The notes beneath the pieces were generated by a model that had not been told where the DNA came from, made no database searches, and worked only from the letters and a program-made list of their open reading frames with translations. Shown here piece after piece: positions 17,546 through 26,432 of a DNA stretch of 64,000 bases. A program made the translations under genes and the position numbers. How positions within the stretch are numbered: the first letter of the stretch is position 1; each line of letters opens with the position of its first letter. Origin of the DNA: Virgibacillus sp. SK37 (GTDB lineage: Bacteria > Bacillota > Bacilli > Bacillales > Amphibacillaceae); assembly GCF_000725285.1 (NCBI RefSeq), contig NZ_CP007161.1, forward strand, positions 2,456,213-2,520,212, given 5' to 3'.

Positions 17546-17938
17546 ATGGCAGAAGTTGAAATTGGAGCCAATGTAAAAGCACATTATAACTCTGGTACCT
17601 ACATAGGAAAGGTCAAAGAAGACCGGGGCAATCGCTACCTTATTGAAGTACTCGCAGTACTCAAGCATCCCATGCAAGGAGATATTCACCATCCTGGAGA
17701 GGTAGAAGGGGTGTTTTTTCATGAACGTAAAGCATTAGCCCCACATGAAAAAATGAATGTTAAGAAACCAGCAGTTCACCCTTACGATGGTGCTATTCCT
17801 GAATACAATAAGTCCTTACGCGATGCTGTGGAAATATATAAAGAAAAGCTATGTAGTAAGGATACTGAATTCAATCAAAGAGCTTATCACACTTTAACAG
17901 AATTAGAAGACAAATACTATAAAGAAAAATATTATTGA
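17546..17938 (+). CDS. kapB: Kinase-associated lipoprotein B homologue KapB
   Basis: A 130-residue protein matching KapB, the factor required in B. subtilis for the sporulation kinase KinB to feed the phosphorelay. Recognisable parts are GANVKAHYNSGTYIGKV, LKHPMQGDIHHPGEVEG and the tail RAYHTLTELEDKYYKEKY. As in B. subtilis, no obvious lipoprotein signal is present despite the name. The start has AAAGGAGG upstream. No kinB is found next to it, although kinB precedes kapB in B. subtilis; a kinase elsewhere may be its partner. Confidence 0.88.
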   Translation: MAEVEIGANVKAHYNSGTYIGKVKEDRGNRYLIEVLAVLKHPMQGDIHHPGEVEGVFFHERKALAPHEKMNVKKPAVHPYDGAIPEYNKSLRDAVEIYKEKLCSKDTEFNQRAYHTLTELEDKYYKEKYY

Positions 17939-18019
17939 TTAAATGCTTATAAGTGTTTGTTCAAAAAACAAAAGATCAAGGTAGCTCAACTGTTTGAACA
18001 ATCTTTTCCAAAAAATTTT

Positions 18020-18047
18020 AAAAGCTAGAGGGCCTCCTCTAGCTTTT
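18020..18047. terminator. Terminator between kapB and ptsH
   Basis: The hairpin AAAAGCTAGAG/CTCTAGCTTTT lies between convergent genes, with T/A runs on both flanks. Confidence 0.75.
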
Positions 18048-18055
18048 AGTTACTG

Positions 18056-18319
18056 CTATTCGCCTAAATGTTCCTTTATCACTTCAGCAACACCATTTAA
18101 TGCGTCTTCTTCGTCACTGCCATTTACTGTTATTTTAACTTCTGCCCCTTTTGGAATTCCTAGAGACATAACTCCCATAATGGATTTAAGGTTTACTGTT
18201 TTATCATTGTAAGTTGCTTCTACTTCTGACTCAAATTGGCCAGCTTTATTAACTAGTAAAGTAGCTGGACGAGCGTGTACACCAGTTTCCGCTGTAATTG
18301 TAAAAGTTTGTTCTTTCAT
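18056..18319 (-). CDS. ptsH: Phosphocarrier protein HPr
   Basis: An 87-residue phosphocarrier of the PEP:sugar phosphotransferase system. His15 (GVHARPAT) is the site phosphorylated by enzyme I, and Ser46 (LKSIMGVMSL) is the HPr-kinase site used in carbon catabolite repression through CcpA. Because His15 is present, this is HPr and not the regulatory paralogue Crh, which lacks it. In B. subtilis ptsH is co-transcribed with ptsI; here no ptsI is adjacent, and the gene stands alone between a terminator and its promoter region. The ATG has GGAAGGATG upstream. Confidence 0.93.
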   Translation of the reverse strand: MKEQTFTITAETGVHARPATLLVNKAGQFESEVEATYNDKTVNLKSIMGVMSLGIPKGAEVKITVNGSDEEDALNGVAEVIKEHLGE

Positions 18320-18530
18320 ACTTTATCATCCTTCCAGTTTATTAACTATGTACCAATCATCTTAGTACAATTTAGTGTATTTGATTAGTTTAACCAGTTA
18401 TATTATATACTATATGATAGTGATTTTGAAATAAAAACATATAAAGGTTTGGTTAAACTCACAATAATTGTTTTTGGCCAGGCATTGTGATAATTTAATT
18501 GTACATATAGTTTATGAGGAGGAATATAGT

Positions 18531-19238
18531 ATGAGTGTACATATTGGAGCAAAAGAGGGAGAAATAGCCGACAAAATATTATTGCCAGGTGATCCATTAC
18601 GAGCTAAGTATATTGCTGATACGTTTCTTGAAGATGTAACAAAATATAATGACGTACGAGGAATGTATGGATTTACAGGGACATATAAAGGTGAACGGGT
18701 ATCCGTTCAAGGTACAGGTATGGGAGTTCCGTCTATTTCCATTTATGTAAATGAGTTAATTCAAAGTTACGATGTTAAGAAATTAATTCGTGTAGGAACT
18801 TGTGGTGCTATTCAGAAGGACGTAAAAGTTAGAGATGTCATCCTGGCACAAGGATCCACTTCAGACTCCCAAGTAAATAAGATGATTTTCGATCACATTG
18901 ATTATGCCCCACTTGCAGATTTCGATCTACTAAAAAAAGCATATGATGTTGGACAAGAAAAAGGGATGAATTTGCGTGTAGGTAATGTATTTACCAGCGA
19001 TACGTTTTATCGGGATAACGCTAAGGAGATCAACGAATTATTGGCTAGTTACAAAGTACTTGCTGTTGAAATGGAAACAACTGCCTTATACACACTCGCA
19101 GCGAAGTATGATCGTCAAGCCCTTTCAGTGCTTACTGTTTCAGACCATATCTTAACAGGTGAAGAAACTACTGCTGAAGAAAGACAAACAACTTTTAATG
19201 AAATGATGGAAATTGCTTTAGAAGCTGCAATAAAATAG
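18531..19238 (+). CDS. deoD: Purine nucleoside phosphorylase DeoD type
   Basis: A 235-residue hexameric-type purine nucleoside phosphorylase, which splits purine (deoxy)nucleosides with phosphate. Visible features are the start [25 protein letters not shown] with the phosphate-binding [15 protein letters not shown] (about 61-68), RVGTCGAI (about 84-91), the substrate-binding VEMETTALY (about 178-186) and the catalytic Asp in VSDHILTGE (about 201-209). The frame opens at 18468, but the ATG at 18531 has GAGGAGG and gives the family's normal length. It is monocistronic with its own terminator. Confidence 0.95.
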   Translation: MSVHIGAKEGEIADKILLPGDPLRAKYIADTFLEDVTKYNDVRGMYGFTGTYKGERVSVQGTGMGVPSISIYVNELIQSYDVKKLIRVGTCGAIQKDVKVRDVILAQGSTSDSQVNKMIFDHIDYAPLADFDLLKKAYDVGQEKGMNLRVGNVFTSDTFYRDNAKEINELLASYKVLAVEMETTALYTLAAKYDRQALSVLTVSDHILTGEETTAEERQTTFNEMMEIALEAAIK

Positions 19239-19252
19239 AAGGTATTCCAGAG

Positions 19253-19281
19253 GAACAGCCAGAAACAGGCTGTTCTTTTTT
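19253..19281 (+). terminator. Terminator after deoD
   Basis: The hairpin GAACAGCC/GGCTGTTC is followed by six T. Confidence 0.88.
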
Positions 19282-19663
19282 CTGTTCTATTGTAAATGTT
19301 GGGTACAAACGCTATTTCGAACATTCATAGTAGGAGTAGAATGAACTAGCGGAAAAATTATCGGCTGCAGAGCAAAAATATTCGCCGCAGATGAGATTAA
19401 TCAGCAGGAGAATGAGATAGTTCACCGTATCTATTCAAGAACTACTATATAGGTTTTACTCACCATAATTATTTTCCCGATATGGCTATTTGAACAAGTT
19501 AGTTCGAAGTTTATCCCTTTTGCGAATCATTGTTTGAACACAGCATATATATTATAACCTCTTATGCCAAATAGCTATTGGGTGCATAATTGTTATACGA
19601 TATGCCTTTTCGTATGTTAATATTAACTAACTACAATCCTTTAGGAAGGAAGGATGCTCAAAT
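19282..19663. other. Intergenic region before yuiD
   Basis: About 380 bases without a gene. The part 19340-19430 is locally richer in GC and contains short related words (ATCGGCTGCAGAG, TTCGCCGCAGATGAGATTAATCAGCAGGAG) reminiscent of intergenic repeats. The rest is AT-rich and presumably carries the yuiD promoter. No RNA structure was recognised. Confidence 0.45.
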
Positions 19664-20137
19664 ATGGATGTATTGATGAATTTCCCTCTCTTATCAGCAT
19701 TAACTGCTATTGTCTTTGCACAGGTTGTAAAAATTCCCATTAAACTAGTTGTTACAAAAGAATTTCGCCCTGGTCTTGCCTTTAGTACTGGAGGTATGCC
19801 TAGCAGCCATTCTGCTGCAGTGGCTGCTTTAACAACAAGCGTGGGAATTATGGAGGGTGTTTCTTCAACCATGTTTGCTGTTTCTTGTGTTTTTAGCATT
19901 ATTATCATGTTTGACGCTTCTGGTGTGCGTAGGCAAGCTGGAGAACAGGCAATCGTATTGAATCAATTGATAAAAGATTTTCAACTGTTTGTAGATGGAG
20001 CCAAGGACTGGAATCGTAAGAAAGAATATGAAAAAAGACAGGAATTAAAAGAGTTATTAGGCCATCAGCCAATTGAAGTCTTTTTTGGTGGCCTATCTGG
20101 TGTAGCTATCGCCTTCTTACTATATCAACTTTATTAG
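19664..20137 (+). CDS. yuiD: DUF212/divergent PAP2-family membrane protein YuiD
   Basis: A 157-residue integral membrane protein. The motif FSTGGMPSSHSAAVAALTT (residues 45-63) is the phosphatase-like signature of the divergent PAP2 family, and ASGVRRQAGEQA (about 86-97) carries the second conserved cluster. Three or four hydrophobic segments are visible, the last one at the C-terminus. An acid-phosphatase or lipid-phosphatase role is suggested by the family but not demonstrated. The ribosome site AAGGAAGG is slightly distant from the ATG at 19664; a second ATG four codons later is possible. It is convergent with yuiC, as a conserved yui block. Confidence 0.85.
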   Translation: MDVLMNFPLLSALTAIVFAQVVKIPIKLVVTKEFRPGLAFSTGGMPSSHSAAVAALTTSVGIMEGVSSTMFAVSCVFSIIIMFDASGVRRQAGEQAIVLNQLIKDFQLFVDGAKDWNRKKEYEKRQELKELLGHQPIEVFFGGLSGVAIAFLLYQLY

Positions 20138-20272
20138 CATAAGAGCCTGGTACAAAACTAAATGAGGTTGTTTAAAGCGAACTTGGTGGTTAGTTGGCAA
20201 AAATGCCCCATTATCCGTCACAAAAAATCCGAACTGAAATTCAGTAGAAAATGAATTAGTTCGGATTTTTAT
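20138..20272 (+). repeat. ATCCGAAC-type hairpin repeat, copy 1 (acts as terminator)
   Basis: The inner hairpin AAATCCGAACT/AGTTCGGATTT at 20225-20268, followed by a T-rich tract, terminates yuiD transcription. The upstream part begins GAGCCTGGTACAAAACTAAATGAGG, matching the organisation of the second copy at 29007-29181, where an outer GGCTGAGACA/TGTCTCAGCC stem is still intact. In this copy the outer 3' arm has decayed. Confidence 0.7.
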
Positions 20273-20315
20273 TTGCTTAAATAATGTGTGTGTTTTTTTA
20301 GGATTTTAAAATCAT

Positions 20316-21005
20316 TTATTCTTGAATAATCTGGTGTCTAAATACTTGTAATGCTTCATTTTCATTTAATTTGTTTAATGTTTCTTCTGTTAGTGAGCCG
20401 TTGCCTTCTTTCACAATGTAGACATCCAGTTTCTTCTTCCCCCATTGAGAATATACGTCTTCCACTGAATTATAAAATAAATCTATTTTATTTCCATTAA
20501 TGGCGCTCCCTTTATCAGCGACAACTCCATACCCGTATCCAGGTATATACATAACCGTTCCAATTGGATATACATTCAGATCAGCTGCAATTGTAGAATA
20601 TAAGTCTCTTTTTACTTGTACTCCTGAATAAGTTATGCCATATTCTGGATGATCTGGTGTTTTTCCAGTTGATTCTACTCCTGCTGTATAACCTGTAGCT
20701 ACTACAGTTGCCATCGGATACTGCGAGAAGTCTACTGCCTCCTCTATGGAAGATGGCCCACTAATTTGTTCACTTGAGATATATCGTTTGTCTTGTTTGC
20801 GGTAATTCAATTTTTTTTCTTTAAGAGCAATATGCTTGTAGCTTGCCGGTGAATATGCTTTAGCAGCAGACGTTATGGAAGGTTTTTTAACCCATTTCTC
20901 TATATCTGATAAACTTACATTTGAGATTGTAGTAACTGTAACAAAAAATGCAATAAGGACTAACATCATCATGCCTGCTCTTTTCATCATTTTTTTTACG
21001 TTCAT
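20316..21005 (-). CDS. yuiC: 3D-domain protein YuiC (secreted, cell-wall related)
   Basis: A 229-residue protein with an N-terminal membrane anchor or signal segment (about 11-30) and a C-terminal 3D domain (about 98-205). The three conserved aspartates are Asp142 (IAADLNVYP), Asp164 (VVADKGSAI) and Asp175 (NKIDLFY). The fold is a double-psi barrel related to lytic transglycosylases of the MltA type; YuiC of B. subtilis has been described as a resuscitation-promoting (Sps-type) muralytic protein. The frame starts with GTG at 21014, but AGAGGTG there is the ribosome site and the ATG at 21005 is chosen. Confidence 0.85.
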   Translation of the reverse strand: MNVKKMMKRAGMMMLVLIAFFVTVTTISNVSLSDIEKWVKKPSITSAAKAYSPASYKHIALKEKKLNYRKQDKRYISSEQISGPSSIEEAVDFSQYPMATVVATGYTAGVESTGKTPDHPEYGITYSGVQVKRDLYSTIAADLNVYPIGTVMYIPGYGYGVVADKGSAINGNKIDLFYNSVEDVYSQWGKKKLDVYIVKEGNGSLTEETLNKLNENEALQVFRHQIIQE

Positions 21006-21212
21006 TAATAACACCTCTCTAGTAGTAAACCTAATTTGTCATCCGTGCATACAGCCATAGCTTATACAGACTTAAAGATAAGCAAGCTGTTTATTTCACC
21101 AGATGACAAGTAATCTTTTCTACCAACTAAGCATTACCAATTAACTAAAAAATATACAACATAATTCAAAATTCTTTGTATATCGCTAGATTTTTGACTG
21201 TCTAAATCTAAT

Positions 21213-21251
21213 AAAAAATCCCACTGGAAGACTACGCCCAGTAGGATTTTT
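21213..21251 (-). terminator. Terminator after yuiB
   Basis: The hairpin AAAAATCC(C)ACTGG/CCAGTAGGATTTTT, T-rich on the minus strand, is 40 bases past the yuiB stop codon. Confidence 0.75.
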
Positions 21252-21292
21252 AAAAAAAAGAATAAATAACAGTCGGAAAATCATAGGATATG

Positions 21293-21604
21293 CTAGAACA
21301 TTTGGTATCCGCTTTTTCTTAATATTTTAATGACTATTCCTGAAACGATTGTACCCGCAAAACCCGCAGATAAAATAACTATATCCACAGGTGTAACGTT
21401 CATTAACCTAGATGCCGCTTCTGAAAAAGCTTCTCCAGGATGTTTAATATATTCTGCTGTACCCATATCATCTACGATCATAATTACAATTATTGGATAG
21501 ATAAATGCCATTAACCACGTTTTCCGTAATAACATATTTAAAATAAAGGCAATTCCAAAAAATATAACAAAGTATAATAATACCGACACTACCAACTGAA
21601 TCAA
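21293..21604 (-). CDS. yuiB: YuiB-like small membrane protein
   Basis: A 103-residue hydrophobic protein with about three membrane segments (LLYFVIFFGIAFILNMLL; LMAFIYPIIVIMIV; IVILSAGFAGTIVSGIVI). It resembles B. subtilis YuiB, which lies beside yuiC and yuiD in the same order. The function is unknown. The frame reaches back to 21673, but that part overlaps a terminator hairpin; AAGGGAG followed eight bases later by TTG (21604) gives the best start and the length expected for the family. The nearby ATG at 21637 is a possible alternative. Confidence 0.75.
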   Translation of the reverse strand: MIQLVVSVLLYFVIFFGIAFILNMLLRKTWLMAFIYPIIVIMIVDDMGTAEYIKHPGEAFSEAASRLMNVTPVDIVILSAGFAGTIVSGIVIKILRKSGYQMF

Positions 21605-21661
21605 AATAGTTTCTCCCTTCACTTCCAAGTTCTTCATCCAACTACATTTTATATGAAATAC

Positions 21662-21695
21662 AAAAAAAAGCAAAGACTGTTGTCTGTCTTTGCTT
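21662..21695 (-). terminator. Terminator after the NADH dehydrogenase gene
   Basis: The hairpin AAGCAAAGAC/GTCTTTGCTT is followed on the minus strand by eight T, directly after the yumB stop codon. Confidence 0.88.
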
Positions 21696-21700
21696 ACTTC

Positions 21701-22918
21701 TTAATAAAAGAAGTTAAACTTTCCTTTCTTTATCAACAAACTAAAACCGCCCAACTTTAATAAATAGCGATTATCTATAATTTTTTTAAGTACGGTAGCT
21801 TTCCAGCCATAGAATTTATATTTATTATTTAAAATTCCTACAGCATCATTATGTCCTAATGAAGCGACTGTTCCAAGTATACTTGGTTCAAAAGACTCTA
21901 AGTCCTCACTATTTAGTGTTGCCTTAATATTGTGTGCCACGATATCTGATTGCTGAATAGCAATTTGTGCGGTAGGTGGGTACGGTCTTCCAGTTTCTTG
22001 GTTTATAATTAATGCACAATCACCAATTGCAAATACATCTTTATAGTCGGGGGTTCGCATATCACTAAGCACTTCTATTTTACCCTTGTTAGTAGTAAAT
22101 CCTGATTTTTCAACAATTGTATTCGCCCGGACACCAGCAGCCCAAATAGTTGTTGCAGTAGGTATCTGGATTGTTTTATTGTTTTTTTCAATAACTACCT
22201 TATCTGAATGGCATTCTTTGATCAATGCACCTGTTATAAACTCTACCCCTCTGGCTTCTAAAGAGTTCATGGCATATTCTGCTAGTTGTGGATCAAACCC
22301 CGGAAGAACAGATGGCGACCCTTCAATATTAATAATTCTAACCAAGTTTTTATCAATATCATACTCTTTACAAAGTTCCGGTATCCGGTTTGCAATTTCT
22401 CCAAGAAATTCGACTCCTGTAAATCCTCCGCCACCAATAACAATATGTAATAATGCAGGATTTTTTTCTTGCTGCTCGCTATATTTTGCAAAATTATACT
22501 CAATATGTTCTCTTATTAGTCTGGCATTATTAATATTACCTATCGAAAAAGCGTTCTCTGCAAGACCTGTAATTCCAAACGTAGCTGCTTCGAATCCAAG
22601 ACCTATAACCAATATATCGTAATTTAACTCTACTTCGCTAAGTTTGACTTTCTTTTCATCAGGTTTAATCATGATAACTTTATCTTGGATAAAATTAACT
22701 TTATTTTGATTAATAATATTTCTAATAGGAATTCTGGTTCTATCATGATGCAATGTACCTGCAGCATTTTCATGGAGCCAGGTCGTTTGGTAATGGTAAT
22801 CATTTTTATTAACTAACGTAACCTCCGCCTCATTCACATTTAAGGATTTTTGAAGCTTAATTGTTGTCATTATTCCCCCATAACCAGCACCTAATATTAC
22901 TATATGTGGTTTTTTCAT
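21701..22918 (-). CDS. yumB: Type II NADH dehydrogenase-like flavoprotein YumB
   Basis: A 405-residue membrane-associated FAD oxidoreductase that passes electrons from NADH to menaquinone without proton pumping. The N-terminal FAD site VILGAGYGG (about 6-14), the second dinucleotide fold IVIGGGGFTGVEFLGE (about 158-173), TTIWAAGVR (about 262-270) and FAIGDCALI (about 301-309) are all family signatures. The C-terminal basic amphipathic tail fits peripheral membrane binding. The ATG at 22918 has GAGGAT upstream; the longer frame to 22966 is not needed. It is divergent from yumC, and the two probably share a control region of about 270 bases. Confidence 0.9.
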   Translation of the reverse strand: MKKPHIVILGAGYGGIMTTIKLQKSLNVNEAEVTLVNKNDYHYQTTWLHENAAGTLHHDRTRIPIRNIINQNKVNFIQDKVIMIKPDEKKVKLSEVELNYDILVIGLGFEAATFGITGLAENAFSIGNINNARLIREHIEYNFAKYSEQQEKNPALLHIVIGGGGFTGVEFLGEIANRIPELCKEYDIDKNLVRIINIEGSPSVLPGFDPQLAEYAMNSLEARGVEFITGALIKECHSDKVVIEKNNKTIQIPTATTIWAAGVRANTIVEKSGFTTNKGKIEVLSDMRTPDYKDVFAIGDCALIINQETGRPYPPTAQIAIQQSDIVAHNIKATLNSEDLESFEPSILGTVASLGHNDAVGILNNKYKFYGWKATVLKKIIDNRYLLKLGGFSLLIKKGKFNFFY

Positions 22919-23188
22919 AATATCCTCACTCTCGTTTTCTATGACTGTATATACCATTAATGACAATAAATTGTAATCTGTTTGATATGAAATGGTAATA
23001 TAATACCAAGGATAATAGTAGCCTCTTTAGTAGTATTTTTCAAGCAAAGTTTTTAGTTTCCACATATTACTTCTTTCGTGTTAAGCTGACAGAAAATATA
23101 TAGTGCATTATTATTCAAAAGAACCTGTTTTATGATACTATGAGTAGGATGGTTTATAGTTTAATTAATAGAATTGGGGGTAACAACC

Positions 23189-24175
23189 TTGTCTGAAGAA
23201 GTATTTGATGTCACCATCATTGGTGCAGGGCCTGTAGGTTTATTTACTGCCTTCTATGGTGGTATGCGCCAAGCAAGTGTGAAAATCATTGAAAGTTTAC
23301 CACATACCGGAGGGCAATTAACTGCTCTTTACCCTGAAAAGGATATATATGATATTGCAGGTTTTCCAAAAGTTCGTGCTCAGGAGTTAGTTGATAATTT
23401 AGAGGAGCAAGCTAACTTATTTAATCCTACTATCATTCTTGAACAATCCATAGAAGAAATTGAAAGAATGTCGGACGGCTCCTTTAAGTTAATTTCCAAC
23501 ACAAAGGAAATCCATTATTCGAAGACAATTATCATTACTGCTGGTAACGGAGCATTTCAGCCTCGTAGATTAAATGTAGGTGAATGTGACAAATTTGAAG
23601 GAATAAACTTACATTATCATGTGAAGGATATGAACCAATATAAAGGCCAAAATGTAGCTTTATTAGGTGGTGGCGACTCTGCGGTAGATTGGGCGCTTAT
23701 GCTTGAACCAATTGCCAATAAGGTCACGCTGATCCATCGCCGAGATAAGTTTAGAGCGCATGAACACAGTGTGGAGAAACTGATGTCATCCACTGTAGAT
23801 GTATTGACTCCATACGTACCAGTAGATATCCAAACAAGTGACAAGATTGATCGGATCGTCTTGGAAGAAGTAAAAGGAGAAAACAAAGTTGAACTGGAAG
23901 TAGATTCCGTTTTATGTAATTACGGCTTTGTTTCTACACTCGGTCCTATTAAGAATTGGGGTTTGGAAATAGAAAAAAACAGCATCGTCGTAAATTCTAA
24001 GATGGAAACAAATATTCCCGGAATTTATGCTGCAGGAGATATATGCACGTATGAAGGAAAGGTAAAACTAATTGCCACGGGCTTTGGTGAAGGTCCTACA
24101 GCCATCAATAATGCTAAACAATATATTGATCCTAAAGCACGAATTCAACCAAAACACTCTACTAGCATGTTTTAA
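23189..24175 (+). CDS. yumC: Ferredoxin/flavodoxin-NADP+ reductase YumC
   Basis: A 328-residue thioredoxin-reductase-like flavoprotein lacking the redox cysteine pair, the hallmark of the B. subtilis-type ferredoxin-NADP reductase. The FAD site [10 protein letters not shown] (about 9-18), the motif [21 protein letters not shown], the NADP site [13 protein letters not shown] (about 156-168) and [23 protein letters not shown] near the C-terminus are visible. It supplies electrons to ferredoxin- or flavodoxin-dependent enzymes. The annotated frame could begin at 23174, but GGGGGT there is the ribosome site for a TTG start at 23189, which gives the normal [12 protein letters not shown] beginning. 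Confidence 0.94.
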   Translation: MSEEVFDVTIIGAGPVGLFTAFYGGMRQASVKIIESLPHTGGQLTALYPEKDIYDIAGFPKVRAQELVDNLEEQANLFNPTIILEQSIEEIERMSDGSFKLISNTKEIHYSKTIIITAGNGAFQPRRLNVGECDKFEGINLHYHVKDMNQYKGQNVALLGGGDSAVDWALMLEPIANKVTLIHRRDKFRAHEHSVEKLMSSTVDVLTPYVPVDIQTSDKIDRIVLEEVKGENKVELEVDSVLCNYGFVSTLGPIKNWGLEIEKNSIVVNSKMETNIPGIYAAGDICTYEGKVKLIATGFGEGPTAINNAKQYIDPKARIQPKHSTSMF

Positions 24176-24235
24176 ATTAACTTCCATGAAGACAAGTAAG
24201 TTAAAAGTCTATTGTACACGTTCATACACATGATA

Positions 24236-24270
24236 AAAAGCTGTCGATCAATGTTGATCGACAGCTTTTT
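24236..24270. terminator. Bidirectional terminator between yumC and yutM
   Basis: The perfect hairpin AAAAAGCTGTCGATCA/TGATCGACAGCTTTTT lies between convergent genes. Confidence 0.9.
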
Positions 24271-24271
24271 A

Positions 24272-24628
24272 TTAACAATTCTCTGGTACTCCTTCTCTAT
24301 CTTTAGCTCTAAATGAAGAACCACAACCACATGAAACAATAGCATTAGGGTTATCGATACTAAAACCTCCACCCATCATGTTTTGCTTGAAGTCAATAGT
24401 GGTTCCTTCCAAAATAGGAATATCTTGGTTGAAGAATACTACCGGGATTCCATTAATCTCCTCCACACTATCTAACTCTTCATTAATATTATATTCAAAG
24501 CCTAATGAATAGGAAAGACCACTGCATCCGCCACCTTTTATTCCAAAACGTAAGTGGGCACCTTCTGTTTCTTCTTTCATCATTTCCTGAATCTGCTTAC
24601 TCGCATTGTCCGTTATCGTAATAACCAT
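24272..24628 (-). CDS. yutM: A-type iron-sulfur cluster carrier (IscA/SufA/ErpA family)
   Basis: A 118-residue HesB-domain protein with the three invariant cysteines: Cys35 (GGGCSGLSY), Cys100 and Cys102 (SCGCGSSF). A-type carriers receive Fe-S clusters from the scaffold and hand them to apo-enzymes. Position and sequence agree with B. subtilis YutM. It ends with the additional cysteine PENC. It is a single gene; the main SUF machinery lies about 21 kb away in the same window. It could also be called SufA, but the neighbourhood favours yutM. Confidence 0.93.
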   Translation of the reverse strand: MVITITDNASKQIQEMMKEETEGAHLRFGIKGGGCSGLSYSLGFEYNINEELDSVEEINGIPVVFFNQDIPILEGTTIDFKQNMMGGGFSIDNPNAIVSCGCGSSFRAKDREGVPENC

Positions 24629-24694
24629 CTCAGATTTCCTCCTTCTCTAGGATTGGTTACCTACAAGTATACAAACTAGAGGCTATAATATCAA

Positions 24695-25555
24695 CTAAGC
24701 CATTCTATAATGATAGAATCCCGAAGCAATTACTTCTGCGTCTCCTGTCATCCATACCTTGCCATGATGATCCCACCTGATTTTTAAATCCCCACCCTGC
24801 AGATGGACAGTCACCAGTTCACCTTGTCTCAAATGGTCGTTTAATATTCCTGCTACAACAGCAGCACATGCGCCAGTACCACATGCCTGTGTCACTCCAG
24901 ATCCTCGTTCCCACACACGAAAATTAATTTCATTTCCAGAAAGTATTTCTACAAACTCCACATTCACTCCATTAGGAAATCGTGAATCTTTTTCTATAAG
25001 CGGACCTAGGTCATATAAAGGGGCGTGTGTAATATCTTCCACGAAAAACACAGCATGTGGATTCCCCATGGAAACAGCGGTAAGCCTCAATTCCTCTTCC
25101 GAAACAAGAAATGACTCTGCCACGACTTGATCGGCTGCTTCCCCTAACATAGGTATAGAAGCCCTCTGTAATTCTGGAGCTCCCATGTTAATTGTGACTT
25201 CCTCAACAATTTGATCCTTTACCATGACTTCTGCTTCTACGATGTTTGCCTTTGTTTCCATGGAGAATTTTTGTTTATCTATAATACCAGCTTCGTAGGC
25301 GTATTTCGCAGTGCAACGCAGGCCATTTCCACAGCTCTGGCCCTCGGATCCGTCTCTATTAAATATTCTCATACCTACATCTGCCTTTTTGCTTGGATGA
25401 ATTAATATTAAGCCATCTGAGCCAATTCCTGTATGAACGTTAGATACGGCCTTGGCAAGTTCAGATAGAATAGATTCATCCAGTTTATACGAAAATAAAT
25501 CAATATATATATAGTTATTTCCTAAGCCATGCATTTTTGTAAAAGGTATTTTCAT
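24695..25555 (-). CDS. dapF: Diaminopimelate epimerase
   Basis: A 286-residue cofactor-free racemase converting LL- to meso-diaminopimelate for lysine and peptidoglycan synthesis. The two catalytic cysteines are Cys75 (SCGNGLRC) and Cys225 (ACGTGAC), each in its conserved loop. The start MKIPFTKMHGLGNNYIYID and the GNPHAVFFV and PNGVNVEFVE segments are also typical. The length is normal. It is followed by yutM in the same direction with a 66-base gap, as in the B. subtilis yutL-yutM order. Confidence 0.97.
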   Translation of the reverse strand: MKIPFTKMHGLGNNYIYIDLFSYKLDESILSELAKAVSNVHTGIGSDGLILIHPSKKADVGMRIFNRDGSEGQSCGNGLRCTAKYAYEAGIIDKQKFSMETKANIVEAEVMVKDQIVEEVTINMGAPELQRASIPMLGEAADQVVAESFLVSEEELRLTAVSMGNPHAVFFVEDITHAPLYDLGPLIEKDSRFPNGVNVEFVEILSGNEINFRVWERGSGVTQACGTGACAAVVAGILNDHLRQGELVTVHLQGGDLKIRWDHHGKVWMTGDAEVIASGFYHYRMA

Positions 25556-25690
25556 ACGATTGCCTCTTTCATCTAAATGTATTTTCCAGTTTGGATCGCC
25601 TTGTGTTCCTTAAGGTTAATTGCTATGCAACATAGGGTAATGGATTTATACGTCAAGTGTTGTTTCTTACAACCTTTTACCTTGAGCTTC

Positions 25691-26014
25691 CTATGCTCTT
25701 ACTGCTAACCCGTGTTTATCTAACTGCTGATAAATTGTTTTCAAGCGAGGTATTCCTTCTGCTACCATTTCTTCATTTACAAATACAATCGGATAGAATA
25801 GATCCTCTTCGTCTATCTGTTGAATGAATAGGTAATCCCTTTCATTATTTGTTGGTTTATTTATATCTACATATTTATATTCCACTCGTTCATCTTCGTA
25901 TTTTCTTCCAATTGCCGCTTGCAGCCATTCATAGGTATCTTTTGATCCAGGTGCCCCCACACAGCTTGCACAAATTTGTTCTGCTCCATATATTGTTATT
26001 TTAATTTTATCCAT
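25691..26014 (-). CDS. yuzD: YuzD-family (DUF1462) thioredoxin-like protein
   Basis: A 107-residue protein of the YuzD/DUF1462 family. The N-terminal strand [23 protein letters not shown] contains a CxxC pair (Cys14 and Cys17) in a thioredoxin-like arrangement, and the C-terminal part [20 protein letters not shown] resembles the cis-proline region. It is divergently arranged with the NifU-domain gene yutI, as in B. subtilis, so a redox or Fe-S-related role is a reasonable but unproven guess. The ATG at 26014 is used; GGAGG lies 11 bases upstream and the longer frame starts inside that site. Confidence 0.85.
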   Translation of the reverse strand: MDKIKITIYGAEQICASCVGAPGSKDTYEWLQAAIGRKYEDERVEYKYVDINKPTNNERDYLFIQQIDEEDLFYPIVFVNEEMVAEGIPRLKTIYQQLDKHGLAVRA

Positions 26015-26170
26015 GCAAAAAACAACCTCCCCCTCCATAGTTACTTTTATTTTACAAAATCTCTAAATAAAGATAAAATAAAAGTGACTATTTTAGGGAA
26101 TTTATATTTTGAAATAGATTTTTTAGCTAATCCGTTTTATAATATATATATGGAAAGGAGAAGATGGATA

Positions 26171-26395
26171 ATGCAAGAGCAAGTACAAGAAGTGTTAAAT
26201 AAATTGCGACCATACTTACTACGAGACGGTGGAGATGTGGAATTAATCGATGTAGATGAGAATGGCATTGTGCTTCTTCGTCTAATGGGAGCTTGTGGCA
26301 ACTGTCCAAGTTCAACAATTACACTGAAAGCTGGTATCGAACGCGCTTTAATGGCAGAAGTTCCTGGCGTTACTGAAATCGAACAAGTATTTTAA
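26171..26395 (+). CDS. yutI: NifU C-terminal domain Fe-S scaffold/carrier YutI
   Basis: A 74-residue NfuA-type domain with the cluster-binding CGNC motif (residues 42-45, [10 protein letters not shown]). Such proteins carry Fe4S4 clusters. Other landmarks are [21 protein letters not shown] and [19 protein letters not shown]. The start ATG at 26171 has AAAGGAG upstream; the long open frame reaching back to 25976 crosses the yuzD control region and is not real. It ends before a bidirectional hairpin shared with the convergent dehydrogenase gene. Confidence 0.93.
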   Translation: MQEQVQEVLNKLRPYLLRDGGDVELIDVDENGIVLLRLMGACGNCPSSTITLKAGIERALMAEVPGVTEIEQVF

Positions 26396-26400
26396 TATAA

Positions 26401-26428
26401 GAACAGGCAGATAGCTATCTGCCTGTTC
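26401..26428. terminator. Bidirectional terminator after yutI
   Basis: The perfect palindromic hairpin GAACAGGCAGATAG/CTATCTGCCTGTTC is followed by TGTTTT on the plus strand and lies between convergent genes. Confidence 0.85.
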
Positions 26429-26432
26429 TGTT

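Noticed and set aside
17429-17722. N-terminal extension of the small membrane protein gene up to 163 codons.
   Set aside because: The extension runs antisense through the 5' half of kapB, and a better start with ribosome site exists at 17428.
22086-22622. Plus-strand 178-codon frame opposite yumB.
   Set aside because: It is antisense to a well-supported flavoprotein gene and shows no recognisable domain.
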